Assembly: GCA_903903635.1 (NCBI GenBank)
Contig: CAIUZK010000225.1
Coordinates: forward strand, 1 to 64,000
Reading direction: 5' to 3'
Source of the DNA: an uncultured Bacteroidota bacterium
GTDB lineage: Bacteria > Bacteroidota > Bacteroidia > Chitinophagales > Chitinophagaceae
Length of the DNA stretch: 64,000 nt
Every line of letters begins with the position of its first letter. The stretch's first letter is position 1. The position numbers and the translations under genes are program-made. The notes below the pieces were generated by a model that was given only the letters and a program-made list of their open reading frames with translations, was not told where the DNA came from and did no database searches. Of this stretch, positions 9,015 to 18,660 are shown piece after piece.

Positions 9015-9508
9015 TTTACGAAAGCTTTATTAAAAATATCATCAGCAAGCTGATTGCCTATGTCTTCTATCAAAGTAGCCTCCACATTCTGGAGTATCTG
9101 GGAAGCATCGAAATCGGCAAAACGGGTAAATGTTTGCGAAAAATTCGCCTTTTCATTTATCTTGTTTTTAAATGTAACCTGAACGCTTAATGTAAGCCTG
9201 TTCTTACTGGCTACCTGCACACCAGTGGCCGCTGTAACAGAAACTGCATAGGTAGTAATGGCCCCCGTCATATCGTAATCGGCATTGTCCCGGGTAACCG
9301 GTGTTAAACCTGTTTGAGACAGAATACGACTACTTATCTTATTGGTAATGGTTGTGGCAAGACTAGGTACCACATTGAGCGCTTTATTTTCAAAAGCATG
9401 TATATTAATGTTCTTACCTTCTATATGTGCCCCCGAAAAGCTGTAAATGCCACAGCCGGAAAGGAAGAAAAGGCAGAACGGAATTAATAATAGCTTTTTA
9501 AACTGCAT
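9008..9508 (-). CDS. lptE: LPS assembly lipoprotein LptE
   Basis: A lipoprotein signal ends in the lipobox LSGC (Cys19), followed by GIYSFSGA and a short alpha/beta domain (VTRDNADYDMTGAITTY). This matches the Bacteroidota LptE family, which plugs the LptD barrel for delivery of LPS to the outer membrane. Kdo synthesis (kdsA at 36 kb) supports LPS production by this organism. It is followed with overlap by the TPR gene and lies 49 bp after the sigma54 regulator. Confidence 0.85.
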   Translation of the reverse strand: MQFKKLLLIPFCLFFLSGCGIYSFSGAHIEGKNINIHAFENKALNVVPSLATTITNKISSRILSQTGLTPVTRDNADYDMTGAITTYAVSVTAATGVQVASKNRLTLSVQVTFKNKINEKANFSQTFTRFADFDASQILQNVEATLIEDIGNQLADDIFNKAFVNW

Positions 9509-9557
9509 ATGGTTTGTAAAAATAAGCTCTAAGAGCCGATTTAACTGTTAAATTTTA

Positions 9558-10796
9558 TTACTCATTTATATCATACTCCTTTATTTTTCGGTATAATGTC
9601 CGTTCCGAAATGCCCAATTCAGTTGCAGCATCGCGCCTGCGGCTCTTATGCTTTTTAAGCGCCTTGGTAATAAATTCTTTTTCCCGGTCGGCCAGCAATA
9701 AGGTTTCTTCTACATCTTCATGATGATCATTTGAGTCGAGCAGGATAGGTGTGTTGATATTATAACTTGCCGTACCGCTTGAATCACTTTCGTTATAAAC
9801 CGGCATGAGTGTATTGGATGAGGGTTCAACAGGAGTATAGCCCTGGTGATGCGCCACATCATAGATCATTTGCTTCAGATCGTTCATGTCTTTTTTCAGA
9901 TCGAAGAAAAGCTTGTACAGTATATCGCGTTCTGTATTGAAGTCGGCATTTGAGCCTCCGGACCCGATTGACGAAGAGCCACCCTGGCCAATAAGCGCCA
10001 GGCTTCTGGTAGTATTGCGTTGCGGCAAAAATCGTTGCAGTACATCTGCTGTTATCTGTTTATCGGTACTTAATACGGAAATCTGTTCAGCAATATTTTT
10101 CAGTTCACGCACATTGCCCTGCCAGTAGTAATTGGTCAGCATTTGCTGCGCTGCCGGATCCAATTGAACAGATTGTGTTTTATAGCGTTCGGCGAAGTCT
10201 GCGGCAAATTTTCTGAATAGTAATGGCACATCTTCCTTACGGTCGCGAAGTGCAGGAACCCTGATTGGCACAGTGCTTAAGCGGTAATAGAGATCCTGCC
10301 TGAAATCTCCATCCTGCGTATATTCAAGCAGGTCCCTGTTTGTTGCGGCAATTACACGTACATCCGTTTTCTGTACTTTCGAAGAACCTACTCGTATAAA
10401 TTCCCCGGTTTCCAGCACACGAAGCAGGCGTGCCTGGGTGCCTAATGGCATCTCGCCTATTTCATCAAGGAAAATGGTACCACCGTTTACAGTTTCAAAA
10501 TAACCTTTACGGCTATCTACAGCGCCGGTAAACGAACCTTTTTCATGCCCGAATAATTCACTGTCAATAGTTCCTTCTGGTATAGCTCCGCAGTTAACCG
10601 CAATAAAGGGATTGTGTTTTCTGGGCGACAGTGCATGAATGATCATCGAAAATACTTCCTTACCCACACCGCTTTCTCCTACTATCAGTACCGAAAGGTC
10701 GGTGTTAGCTACCTGAACTGCTGTATTTAAAGCGTGGTTCAGTGCAGGAGAATTCCCGATGATCCCAAACCTGTTTTTTATGCTTTGAATGTCCAT
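9558..10796 (-). CDS. sigma54-dependent transcriptional activator, no receiver domain
   Basis: The AAA+ domain starts almost at the N-terminus: Walker A GESGVGKE (residues 40-47), a sigma54-contact loop GSFTGA (87-92; GAFTGA in most relatives), Walker B GGTIFLDEIGE, and the arginine-finger region YYRLSTVPIRVP. A roughly 110-residue linker follows, then a Fis-type helix-turn-helix at the end (AATELGISERTLYRKIKEY). No receiver, GAF or PAS domain precedes AAA+, so control must come from the linker, a partner or expression level. It lies between miaB and lptE. Confidence 0.92.
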   Translation of the reverse strand: MDIQSIKNRFGIIGNSPALNHALNTAVQVANTDLSVLIVGESGVGKEVFSMIIHALSPRKHNPFIAVNCGAIPEGTIDSELFGHEKGSFTGAVDSRKGYFETVNGGTIFLDEIGEMPLGTQARLLRVLETGEFIRVGSSKVQKTDVRVIAATNRDLLEYTQDGDFRQDLYYRLSTVPIRVPALRDRKEDVPLLFRKFAADFAERYKTQSVQLDPAAQQMLTNYYWQGNVRELKNIAEQISVLSTDKQITADVLQRFLPQRNTTRSLALIGQGGSSSIGSGGSNADFNTERDILYKLFFDLKKDMNDLKQMIYDVAHHQGYTPVEPSSNTLMPVYNESDSSGTASYNINTPILLDSNDHHEDVEETLLLADREKEFITKALKKHKSRRRDAATELGISERTLYRKIKEYDINE

Positions 10797-10907
10797 GTTA
10801 ATTGTAGATCTTAATTAATCAGTTTCAATGGTAATGAGCTTTTAATGGGATGCTTTATACCGCCTTCATGCCTGGTCATAAAATCGTTTTATGCCAGTAC
10901 TGCCATA

Positions 10908-12320
10908 TTATATTATATGCCCCATCAATGTTGCTGATGTAGCTGAAGTAATTTTTACATTCGCATAATCGCCCTTTTTCAGATCCGAGTTATCCTTCGC
11001 GAATACCACAACCTTATTTTGAGAGTTTCTGCCACACCATTCAGTATCTTTCTTTTTACTATCCCCTTCAATAAGCACTTTAAATGTCTTGCCGATATCG
11101 TTTTTATAGCTTTCCCTGGATAGTGAGTTCTGAAGATTGATAATCTCTATGAGTCTTCTTTTCTTTACATCTTCGGGTATATCATCTGTATATCTCTTTG
11201 CAGCCAGTGTGCCCGGACGTTCGCTGTAGGAGAACATATAGGCCATATCAAAACGGCTAAGCTCCATTACTGATAAAGTATCCAGATGATCTTCTTCAGT
11301 TTCGGTACAAAATCCGGAAATCACATCAGTGCTCAGGCCGCAATCCGGCATAATTTCACGTATGCGTTTTACCTTATTCAGATACCATTCCCTGGTATAG
11401 GTACGGTTCATTAAGTTAAGGATTCTTGTGTTGCCACTTTGAACCGGCAGATGAATATATTTGCAGATGTTGTCATATTTAGCCATTGTCATTAATACAT
11501 CATCTGTGATATCTTTAGGATGTGAGGTGCTGAATCTTACCCTTAACAGTGGGGAAATCCCGGCAACTTTTTCCAGCAGATTCCCAAAATCGATATTATT
11601 CCCGGCTTCATCTGTATAATAATAGCTGTCTACATTCTGACCAAGCAGGGTTACTTCTCTGAAACCACGATCGAAAAGGTCTTTTGATTCATTTATTATA
11701 CTTGCTACATCCCTGCTCCGTTCTCTTCCTCTTGTAAATGGCACCACACAAAAAGCACACATATTATTACAACCTCGCATAATTGTCACAAAAGCGGTAA
11801 TACCATTGCTATCCAATCTTACCGGTGAAATATCGGCATATGTTTCGTCCCTGCTCAGTAATACATTTATGCTCTTCTGGCCGGTCCCGGCTTCGGTTAC
11901 TAATCCCGGCAGGCTACGGTAGGCATCAGGCCCCACAACCATATCAACCAGTTTTTCTTCTTCCAGAAATTTAGTTTTCAATCGTTCTGCCATACATCCC
12001 AGTACACCAATAAGAACTCCAGGTTTGTTGTTTTTTAACTTTCTGAAAACCTGAAGCCTGTTTCTTACGGTTTGTTCAGCCTTTTCCCTTATCGAACAGG
12101 TATTGAGGAGTATCAGATCTGCTTCCTCAAAATTGCTGGTAGCGCCAAATCCTTCTTCATTTAGAATAGAAGCCACAATTTCACTGTCGCTGAAATTCAT
12201 CTGGCAGCCATAACTTTCTATATAGAAATATTTATTAAATTCATTAGGGTCGCCGGCAAAAGGAGCATATGCTTCTCCTTGCCTCAACTCTTCTACCACT
12301 TTTTGCAGTATTTCTGCCAT
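10908..12320 (-). CDS. miaB: tRNA (A37) methylthiotransferase MiaB
   Basis: MiaB adds the 2-methylthio group to i6A37 in tRNAs reading U-starting codons. The N-terminal domain has the three auxiliary-cluster cysteines (Cys39 in SYGCQMN, Cys75 in LNTCSIRE, Cys109 in GVLGCM). The radical SAM triad is [10 protein letters not shown] (Cys184, 188, 191), and a C-terminal TRAM-like domain ends near [13 protein letters not shown]. The length of 470 residues is normal. It appears to be the first gene of the leftward cluster ending at secG. Confidence 0.95.
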   Translation of the reverse strand: MAEILQKVVEELRQGEAYAPFAGDPNEFNKYFYIESYGCQMNFSDSEIVASILNEEGFGATSNFEEADLILLNTCSIREKAEQTVRNRLQVFRKLKNNKPGVLIGVLGCMAERLKTKFLEEEKLVDMVVGPDAYRSLPGLVTEAGTGQKSINVLLSRDETYADISPVRLDSNGITAFVTIMRGCNNMCAFCVVPFTRGRERSRDVASIINESKDLFDRGFREVTLLGQNVDSYYYTDEAGNNIDFGNLLEKVAGISPLLRVRFSTSHPKDITDDVLMTMAKYDNICKYIHLPVQSGNTRILNLMNRTYTREWYLNKVKRIREIMPDCGLSTDVISGFCTETEEDHLDTLSVMELSRFDMAYMFSYSERPGTLAAKRYTDDIPEDVKKRRLIEIINLQNSLSRESYKNDIGKTFKVLIEGDSKKKDTEWCGRNSQNKVVVFAKDNSDLKKGDYANVKITSATSATLMGHII

Positions 12321-12339
12321 AATTTCCGATTTCGTGATG

Positions 12340-12347
12340 CAAAGTTA
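12340..12347 (-). promoter_or_regulatory. -7 box (TAACTTTG) for the miaB cluster
   Basis: TAACTTTG on the minus strand matches TAnnTTTG exactly and sits 19 nt before the miaB ATG. It is the best candidate promoter for the miaB-to-secG cluster. Confidence 0.55.
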
Positions 12348-12912
12348 AAGCATTGTAATGTGAAAACGGCAGGGATGAAGATTATCGGATTCTATTTAAC
12401 CTGAGTTCGACGATTTTTCAGGTGGTTATGCGCTGCACCGCTTCTTCAGCGCTGACCGCATAACGTTGCAGATGCGGTACTGATCTGTACTTAACGAAAC
12501 CCCGTCTGACCGTAAAAAGGCGGTACAGGGTGTTTCTACTCAAATTTATTGTTGAACTGACGTTAATTTAGCAGCATATATTAACGTAAGTTCTGAGTAT
12601 TAATAATTGATTGTCAAAATAGTATAACCAAATATTTGGTTCAGCTTCAGAACATGCGATACCTCCGGCATCGGTGCAGTGTCTTTAGTTGTTTCTATAA
12701 ACATGTAATCCCTTCAGGATTAGTGTTGATTGTCCCAATAATCAAGTGGAATAATAACAAATGTCATCGAACTGGCGTTATTTAAGCTCATTTATAGAAT
12801 TAAACAGTTATTGTGGTACTATTTGAAAGAAAATATGTAAATTTGAATTCTGTTATTGCTCTAGCCAACGCTATAAAAAAAATTGTATTAATTATTATAT
12901 TTGTTCTGCAAA
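12348..12912. other. 565-bp intergenic region with a hairpin
   Basis: No coding sequence is visible. A stem with arms GTTATGCG/CGCATAAC (12425-12432 and 12457-12464) overlaps an alternative stem GCGCTG/CAGCGC (12430-12435 and 12447-12452). The region becomes very AT-rich towards the glycosyltransferase start. No tRNA or known riboswitch was recognised. Confidence 0.5.
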
Positions 12913-14079
12913 ATGAATCATGGTAAAATATTATTATTAACTCTAGTACACCCTGATTTCCTCCCTCCTGTTTATTCTGTTGCTCAGGTCCTAAGAGATT
13001 TGGGATATGATATTCATATACTTACCTTTGATTCATTTGTGCCGGCAGAATTGAATTTAGGAAGCAACATTGAGTTGGAATCCATTGGCCGTCATTATGA
13101 TGCAGGTACTATTCAAAGAATAAAACTCAGAAGAAAATTTGCCGAGAGGGCCAGAAACATTACAAAAGAAAATCCTAAAGCAATAATTTCATTCTGTCCG
13201 TTTACTTTTAATTGCGGATTAGATATCCGTAATAATATCCCTCTGATTTATGTTGCACTTGAGATAGCTGATTTTGTTTTCAGCGATTTTTTAAAGTCCC
13301 CGCTTTCTTATTACAGGAATCTACGAACATTTCAAAAAGTCCACAAGGCCGACCTGCTGGCAACACCTTCAATTCAAAGGTCTGCATGGCTGGCGGGCAG
13401 ATGCAGGCTGAATTTTATGCCTTTTACTATTCTAAATACAGCATATATTTCAGGTCGGGAAATTGAAAACTCATTCGAAACATTTAAAGAACTCGTACCA
13501 CCTGATTTTTTAGATAAGAAAATAGTGCTTTACACCGGCGCTGTTAATAATCAATTATGTACTATAGAACTTGTCAAAGCTTTTGAACTGGCAAATGATG
13601 AAAATAGTGCGCTGATAATTACCGGAATCAGGGAAAATGAATATTGCAATGAACTTAAGGAATTGGTTGAAAAAAGCAAAATAAAAAATCGGATAAAACT
13701 ATTCCCTTATGTTACCAGGCATCAGATGCTTTCACTTCAGGATAATGCTGATATTGGGGTTTATCTTTCGAAAGAATATTATAATAAAATTCAATCAAAG
13801 ATGATCGCTCCAAACAAAGTTGGAGAATATCTTGAAAAAGGATTGTTCCTGCTTGGTATTAATAACGATTATTTCAGGCCATTTGAAATGAAAGGTATTG
13901 CATCCCTGGCAGCTTCTCCAAAACCTGAAGATGTATGTGTTGCTATCCGTAATGCGCTGCTTGCAGTGAATGATAGTGGTTATAAAGAGAGGATCAGAAG
14001 TTTTGTTCTGGAGTATTTCTGCATGCAAAAGCAGGTAATGCCCATTGTTGAATTTATTGAAAAGACAAGTAGATTATAA
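12913..14079 (+). CDS. glycosyltransferase, GT4-like (GT-B)
   Basis: The N-terminal half resembles a GT-B acceptor domain (LVHPDFLPPVYSVAQVLRDLGYDIHILT). The C-terminal half has the nucleotide-sugar domain pattern: VLYTGAV, ALIITG, IKLFPYVTRHQMLSLQDNADIGV and KVGEYLEKGL, which replaces the usual KxxEYLA. No signal or membrane segment is seen, so it acts on the cytoplasmic side. I use ATG at 12913; an in-frame TTG twelve bases upstream is less likely. It heads an AT-rich group with asnB, a Wzy-like polymerase and a second glycosyltransferase, so a role in surface polysaccharide is inferred; sugar unknown. Confidence 0.8.
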   Translation: MNHGKILLLTLVHPDFLPPVYSVAQVLRDLGYDIHILTFDSFVPAELNLGSNIELESIGRHYDAGTIQRIKLRRKFAERARNITKENPKAIISFCPFTFNCGLDIRNNIPLIYVALEIADFVFSDFLKSPLSYYRNLRTFQKVHKADLLATPSIQRSAWLAGRCRLNFMPFTILNTAYISGREIENSFETFKELVPPDFLDKKIVLYTGAVNNQLCTIELVKAFELANDENSALIITGIRENEYCNELKELVEKSKIKNRIKLFPYVTRHQMLSLQDNADIGVYLSKEYYNKIQSKMIAPNKVGEYLEKGLFLLGINNDYFRPFEMKGIASLAASPKPEDVCVAIRNALLAVNDSGYKERIRSFVLEYFCMQKQVMPIVEFIEKTSRL

Positions 14080-14196
14080 TTTTGCTGGTGTGTATTGTTA
14101 ATTGCATTTTGTTTTAGTTGCCGATAAAATAATCATTTAGTTTAATAAGATAGTCTGTTGAAAATAGTTATCAGTGAATAACTTTGTTATTGATTT

Positions 14197-16032
14197 ATGT
14201 GTGGAATAGCTTGCTGTTTGGGCAGTAATAAAACTGAGGGTTTAAAATTTGGCAACAATGCTTTGGCTTTGCTTAAGCATAGGGGGCCAGATGATAATGG
14301 TATATATAATGATGATAATATTACTTTAGCTCATACCCGGCTTTCTATATTAGAATTATCTAAATTAGGCCATCAGCCAATGAATTCATCCTGCGGTCGG
14401 TATGTAATCGCCTATAATGGAGAAATTTATAATCATCTTGATTTAAGGAAGAAATTCCTGCCAAACCATAATTTCAGAGGCCATTCAGATACCGAAACTA
14501 TAATTGAGCTGTTCCGCATCCAGAAAGAAAAAATGCTTGAAGGGATGGTTGGTATGTGGGCTATTTTAATATGGAATAAAGAAGCAAAGAAACTGTTTAT
14601 TAGCAGAAGTCGGTTTGGTCAAAAGCCATTATATGTCAGGCGTGTTGGTAAGACCTGGCTATTGTCAAGTGAAATAAAACCGTTGATTGCCGAAAAAGAG
14701 ACATTGGCGTTTGATACTACTGCCGTTGTAGAGTATCTCGCTCTTGGCAATTACGGTCATTTGGGAGTACATACGTTTTTTAAGGATATCCAACATTTCC
14801 CTGTAGATACCTTTGCATGGTTAACTGAAGCTGATGAAAAGATAAGCGCCAAATCCTATTGGACATTACCCAACATAAATAATAAGGATAAGGTGCCTTT
14901 TGATAAAAACATCCAGAAGGGCCTGCATGATTGTATTGTTGATGCTGTATTGTCTGAAACATTATCTGATGTGCCGATCGGTATAACTTTATCCGGGGGT
15001 ATTGATTCTTCCATTATCGCAGGGATACTGGCTAATTATTATGACAAGGATATTCATCTTTTCACAGCCCAGTCGCCGGATAGTAAATTTGATGAAACGA
15101 TTTACGCAGATTCAGTTATTAATAAATTTCCGTCCACTAAGTTTTTTGTACATAGAAGAAACATCAATAAGCTGTCATTGCAGGAAAATCTTGAAAAATA
15201 TATTAAAATTCAGGAAGAACCTTTTGGAGATACTTCAATTCTGGCTCATGGTACATTAATGGAACTGGCGGCCAATGCAGGTATCAAAGTTGTAATGAAT
15301 GGTCAGGGTGCCGATGAATTTTTCTTTGGTTATAATAATATGGCTCAGGCAATATTATCAATGCAACTCAAATCAATTGAATTCAATAATTTCAAAGAGA
15401 ATATTGATGGTATGAATTTGGGCAGCAGTTATTTGATGCGTACTTTGCTGAAATCTGTTTTTCCTCAAATGGAATTTAATTTAAGAACCAAATCAAGGAT
15501 AAAAAGGAGAAGCATTATTAGGTCTGAGTTCCTCGAAAGTGTTGATAATAATCTGATTTCATTATATAAGTACAACAATATTTATGACGTTTGGAAAGAA
15601 TCAATATACGGTGTACACATACCGCATTTAGTTCATTATGACGATCGGAACGGAATGGCTTACAGTATTGAAGGGAGAATGCCGTTTCTTGATCACAGGA
15701 TAGCAGAATATATCGCAAAAATCAAGCCGGAAGAATTTTTGAAAAATGGTATGCGTAAGTATATTCTCAGAGAGTCATGTAAACAATATTTACCGGAAAT
15801 TGTTTACAACAGAAAAGATAAAATTGGTTTCTTTACTCCATTAATAAATGTAATCTACGCAGAGCAAAATTGGGTTTCCGAACAACTCAGATCAAACAGC
15901 TTGCTTACAGATGCCCATATAGGCAAACTATTGCATAAATTAAAAACGAATTCATTGGAAATAAATGATGCCCTCCAGATTTGGAGATGTATATCATTGA
16001 ATATTTGGATGAAAGATTTTCGAATTAATTAA
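14197..16032 (+). CDS. asnB: asparagine synthetase, glutamine-hydrolysing (AsnB type)
   Basis: The N-terminal amidotransferase starts MCGIACC with the nucleophile Cys2, then KHRGPDDNG and AYNGEIYNH. The synthetase domain has the PP-loop SGGIDSS near residue 268 and the typical GQGADEFFFGY and EGRMPFLDHR motifs. It makes asparagine or amidates another carboxylate. Its position between glycosyltransferase and polymerase genes is common in surface-polysaccharide loci, where such enzymes may amidate sugar acids (inference). The length of 611 residues is normal. Low GC like its neighbours. Confidence 0.92.
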   Translation: MCGIACCLGSNKTEGLKFGNNALALLKHRGPDDNGIYNDDNITLAHTRLSILELSKLGHQPMNSSCGRYVIAYNGEIYNHLDLRKKFLPNHNFRGHSDTETIIELFRIQKEKMLEGMVGMWAILIWNKEAKKLFISRSRFGQKPLYVRRVGKTWLLSSEIKPLIAEKETLAFDTTAVVEYLALGNYGHLGVHTFFKDIQHFPVDTFAWLTEADEKISAKSYWTLPNINNKDKVPFDKNIQKGLHDCIVDAVLSETLSDVPIGITLSGGIDSSIIAGILANYYDKDIHLFTAQSPDSKFDETIYADSVINKFPSTKFFVHRRNINKLSLQENLEKYIKIQEEPFGDTSILAHGTLMELAANAGIKVVMNGQGADEFFFGYNNMAQAILSMQLKSIEFNNFKENIDGMNLGSSYLMRTLLKSVFPQMEFNLRTKSRIKRRSIIRSEFLESVDNNLISLYKYNNIYDVWKESIYGVHIPHLVHYDDRNGMAYSIEGRMPFLDHRIAEYIAKIKPEEFLKNGMRKYILRESCKQYLPEIVYNRKDKIGFFTPLINVIYAEQNWVSEQLRSNSLLTDAHIGKLLHKLKTNSLEINDALQIWRCISLNIWMKDFRIN

Positions 16033-16296
16033 CAGCTTATAGATTTCATGATCCGGAATTGAAAATCTATTAAATGCCAATTTCTGTAATGCTGAATTAT
16101 TTAAGTTTGTTGGGGCAAAACCATTTCTCTAATCTGAATTCTGAATAGTAAATGTATGCCGGCTCTCCATTGTTTTAAGTGATAGCATTTTACAATTACA
16201 TATTATGTAAGACACAAAAAATGAGAATTAGTTGTAAAGATCAGAAATGAGGTTAAGAATTAGAAATACAAATTAAACAAGCAAAAATATAGTAGT

Positions 16297-17613
16297 ATGC
16301 TGAATGTTGTGTTTTTGATAATATATTTAATTGCATCACAGGTGGGATCTGGTGTTGATTTATATACTATCCAAATAATTCACTTTAGTATACTTGCAAT
16401 CAATCATTTGCGAAAAAAAACCATATCGATTACTCCTCAATTTATTTACTATATAGGAGTAACAATAATTAATTTCGGAAATATTAGCTTAATTAGCCAT
16501 ATTGGATCTACAGACCAAATAAAGACATATAGCTACATTGTTCCGGCTAATATTGATACAGCCGCTTTAATTTGGTGCATTTCAAATACATTTTACCTTA
16601 TTGGCTACAATTTAAATAATTCAAGAAGTTTCCCTTCTATTGCTTTTGATCTGAAGAATCCTAAAATTCTTAGTGGGATTTTCTATGTTCTTATAATACA
16701 AAATATATTGCTGATTATAGGCAGTGGAATTGCTTTGCGACAAAACCAAATAGGTAAAATTTTTGATTTGTTAAATTCAATAGGGATATTATTTTTTGCA
16801 AGATTATGGGCTAAAAATGACAGTAAAACATATAGAAATTATGCATTAGCTCTTTTCTTATTGGAAACCTATTTTTCTCTTTTAACATCATATCTTAGAT
16901 TTGAATTGATATTGCCGACATTTTACTTGTTTATTGGATATTTTATTGGCAAGCGCCATGTAAAATATATTTTCAGTTATCGCATGATCCCATTTGTTCT
17001 AATTTTCTTTGTTTTCTCCAGTATTTTTACAAAACTCCAAAGCAACAGATCGAATTTCTTAAATGTTGTGACTAATATTGGCAGCAGTCAAAAACAAAAG
17101 GAGCAACCAGAAGACACAAAGAAAGGAGGCTTGCTTATCAGGACTTCAAACGTTGCCCAACTCACAAATGTGGTAAAACTCACAAATAAAAATGGATTTT
17201 ATAATGGAAGAGCCTCTGCACCTATTATTATTGCTTTGATTCCTCGTGCCATTTGGCCCGATAAGCCATTAATTCAACTCGGAAACTGGTTTGCACTCGA
17301 GATTGGAGTCGCTTCGAAAACAGATTTCGGAGTTTCCAACAATTCAATAAATATGACTGTTGGCGGAGAGCTTTATCTTGATTTCGGATGGATTGGTGCT
17401 ATTTTGGGCTGTATGCTTTTAGGCGTATTTATTTCGGCGCTTTGGAATGCTACCCATTTTTATGCTTCCGAATATAATCTTTCTGGTATAATTATGGGTG
17501 GATACCTGATCATGCTGTCTTTTGGAACTTATTCCGACCTTCAGATTGTTGTGACATTCCTATCAACCTATCTGATATTTTTGGTAATAAAAAATATAGT
17601 ATTGAGATTATGA
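16297..17613 (+). CDS. O-antigen/oligosaccharide polymerase-like membrane protein (Wzy-like)
   Basis: About ten hydrophobic segments run through 438 residues. A large soluble loop lies in the second half (about residues 250-350), including IPRAIWPDKP and GNWFALEIG, and then GGELYLDFGWIGAILG. This loop arrangement is typical of the Wzy/oligosaccharide repeat-unit polymerase group, which joins glycan repeat units at the periplasmic face. The next gene starts within its stop (4-bp overlap), so they are coupled. Codon use is very AT-rich. Assignment rests on topology and motif style, not on a catalytic signature. Confidence 0.75.
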   Translation: MLNVVFLIIYLIASQVGSGVDLYTIQIIHFSILAINHLRKKTISITPQFIYYIGVTIINFGNISLISHIGSTDQIKTYSYIVPANIDTAALIWCISNTFYLIGYNLNNSRSFPSIAFDLKNPKILSGIFYVLIIQNILLIIGSGIALRQNQIGKIFDLLNSIGILFFARLWAKNDSKTYRNYALALFLLETYFSLLTSYLRFELILPTFYLFIGYFIGKRHVKYIFSYRMIPFVLIFFVFSSIFTKLQSNRSNFLNVVTNIGSSQKQKEQPEDTKKGGLLIRTSNVAQLTNVVKLTNKNGFYNGRASAPIIIALIPRAIWPDKPLIQLGNWFALEIGVASKTDFGVSNNSINMTVGGELYLDFGWIGAILGCMLLGVFISALWNATHFYASEYNLSGIIMGGYLIMLSFGTYSDLQIVVTFLSTYLIFLVIKNIVLRL

Positions 17614-18644
17614 GAATGCTCACTGTTGGCCCTTTATGGAGAGGTAGTAATGCGGGCGGGCTGTTCAAGGCTTTGGGCAGACAGGGTTGCCTTATTGAAA
17701 TAATAGATGAATTTTATTTCATTAGTTTGCAAACACGCAGCAAGATTACTAAAGTGTTTGAACGGTGCATCAGACCGCTGCATGTAAAGGAGTACAATAA
17801 TGCGATCTTAAAAAAGATTGATACTTTCTCGCCTGATGTTTTGTTCGTCTATAAGGGGACTTTTGTTTTGCCTGAAACGTTGAACTATGCAAAGGCGAAG
17901 AATATTCGACTCGTCCTGTTTTATCCCGATGTAAGCATGTCGGCCCATGGCCCCAACATACCCAGGGCGATACCCATTTATGATCTTATTTTTACCACCA
18001 AGACATTTGGCATTAAGGACATGCAGAAAACCTATGGAGTGAACAACTCGGTTTTTGTACCCCATGGTTTCGATCCTGAAATACACAGAAAGTTAAGCAT
18101 TAGTCCCGAAGACCAGCTAAAATATCAATGTGATGTTTCCTTTATAGGTACCTGGTCTCGTAAAAAGGAAAACTGGCTAACAGTGTTGAAACAAAAGTGC
18201 CCGGATATTAATTTGAAAATCTGGGGTGAGCAATGGTTTAGAGCAGATTCAGCGATTATTAAAGAATCGGTTGCTTACACTGCTGTTCTGGGTGACTTAT
18301 ATTCGATAGCTATACAATGCTCAAAAATTAATCTTGGCATATTATCTGAGCAGATCGTGGGTGCTTCTTCGGGTGATCTGATCACTTCCCGTACATTCCA
18401 CATTCCCGGAGCTTCGGGCTTTATGCTGCATGAAAGAAATGAAGAGTCTGTTTTGTACTTCGATGAAAATAAGGAAGCCGGATTTTTTGCCGGCCCCGAT
18501 GAAATGGCCTCCCAGGTAAAGTACTATCTTTCAAACGACCAATTGCGGGCTTCAATACAGGAAGCAGGGTATATCAGAGCTCAGAAAGAACACTCGCTTG
18601 ATGAAAGAGCAAAAACTGTAATTGCGGAAATTAATAAACTATAA
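17610..18644 (+). CDS. CgeB-like glycosyltransferase
   Basis: The protein has a GT-B layout: an N-terminal nucleotide-binding-like half (SPDVLFVYKGTF, LVLFYPDVSMS) and a C-terminal half with CDVSFIGTWSRKKENW, then SRTFHIPGASGFML and YFDENKEAG. The last two motifs are characteristic of the CgeB/glycosyl transferase family 1_2 C-domain. It presumably adds a sugar to the glycan polymerised by the adjacent Wzy-like protein. It overlaps that gene by 4 bp (ATGA). GC content rises towards its end, marking the right edge of the AT-rich glycan block. Confidence 0.8.
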   Translation: MRMLTVGPLWRGSNAGGLFKALGRQGCLIEIIDEFYFISLQTRSKITKVFERCIRPLHVKEYNNAILKKIDTFSPDVLFVYKGTFVLPETLNYAKAKNIRLVLFYPDVSMSAHGPNIPRAIPIYDLIFTTKTFGIKDMQKTYGVNNSVFVPHGFDPEIHRKLSISPEDQLKYQCDVSFIGTWSRKKENWLTVLKQKCPDINLKIWGEQWFRADSAIIKESVAYTAVLGDLYSIAIQCSKINLGILSEQIVGASSGDLITSRTFHIPGASGFMLHERNEESVLYFDENKEAGFFAGPDEMASQVKYYLSNDQLRASIQEAGYIRAQKEHSLDERAKTVIAEINKL

Positions 18645-18645
18645 C

Positions 18646-18660
18646 CCTTTCTCTGAAAGG
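18646..18660. terminator. short hairpin between convergent genes
   Basis: The 6-bp arms CCTTTC/GAAAGG with a 3-nt loop fill the 16-bp gap between the CgeB-like gene and the DUF5683 gene. A weak bidirectional terminator is possible; there is no long T-run. Confidence 0.35.

Noticed and set aside
12425-12464. tRNA or riboswitch in the miaB-glycosyltransferase spacer
   Set aside because: Only a simple stem can be drawn; no T-loop sequence, acceptor pairing or known riboswitch core is present.
16297-17613. Flippase (Wzx) instead of polymerase
   Set aside because: The large loop in the second half and the number of helices fit a Wzy-type protein better than a MATE/Wzx fold.
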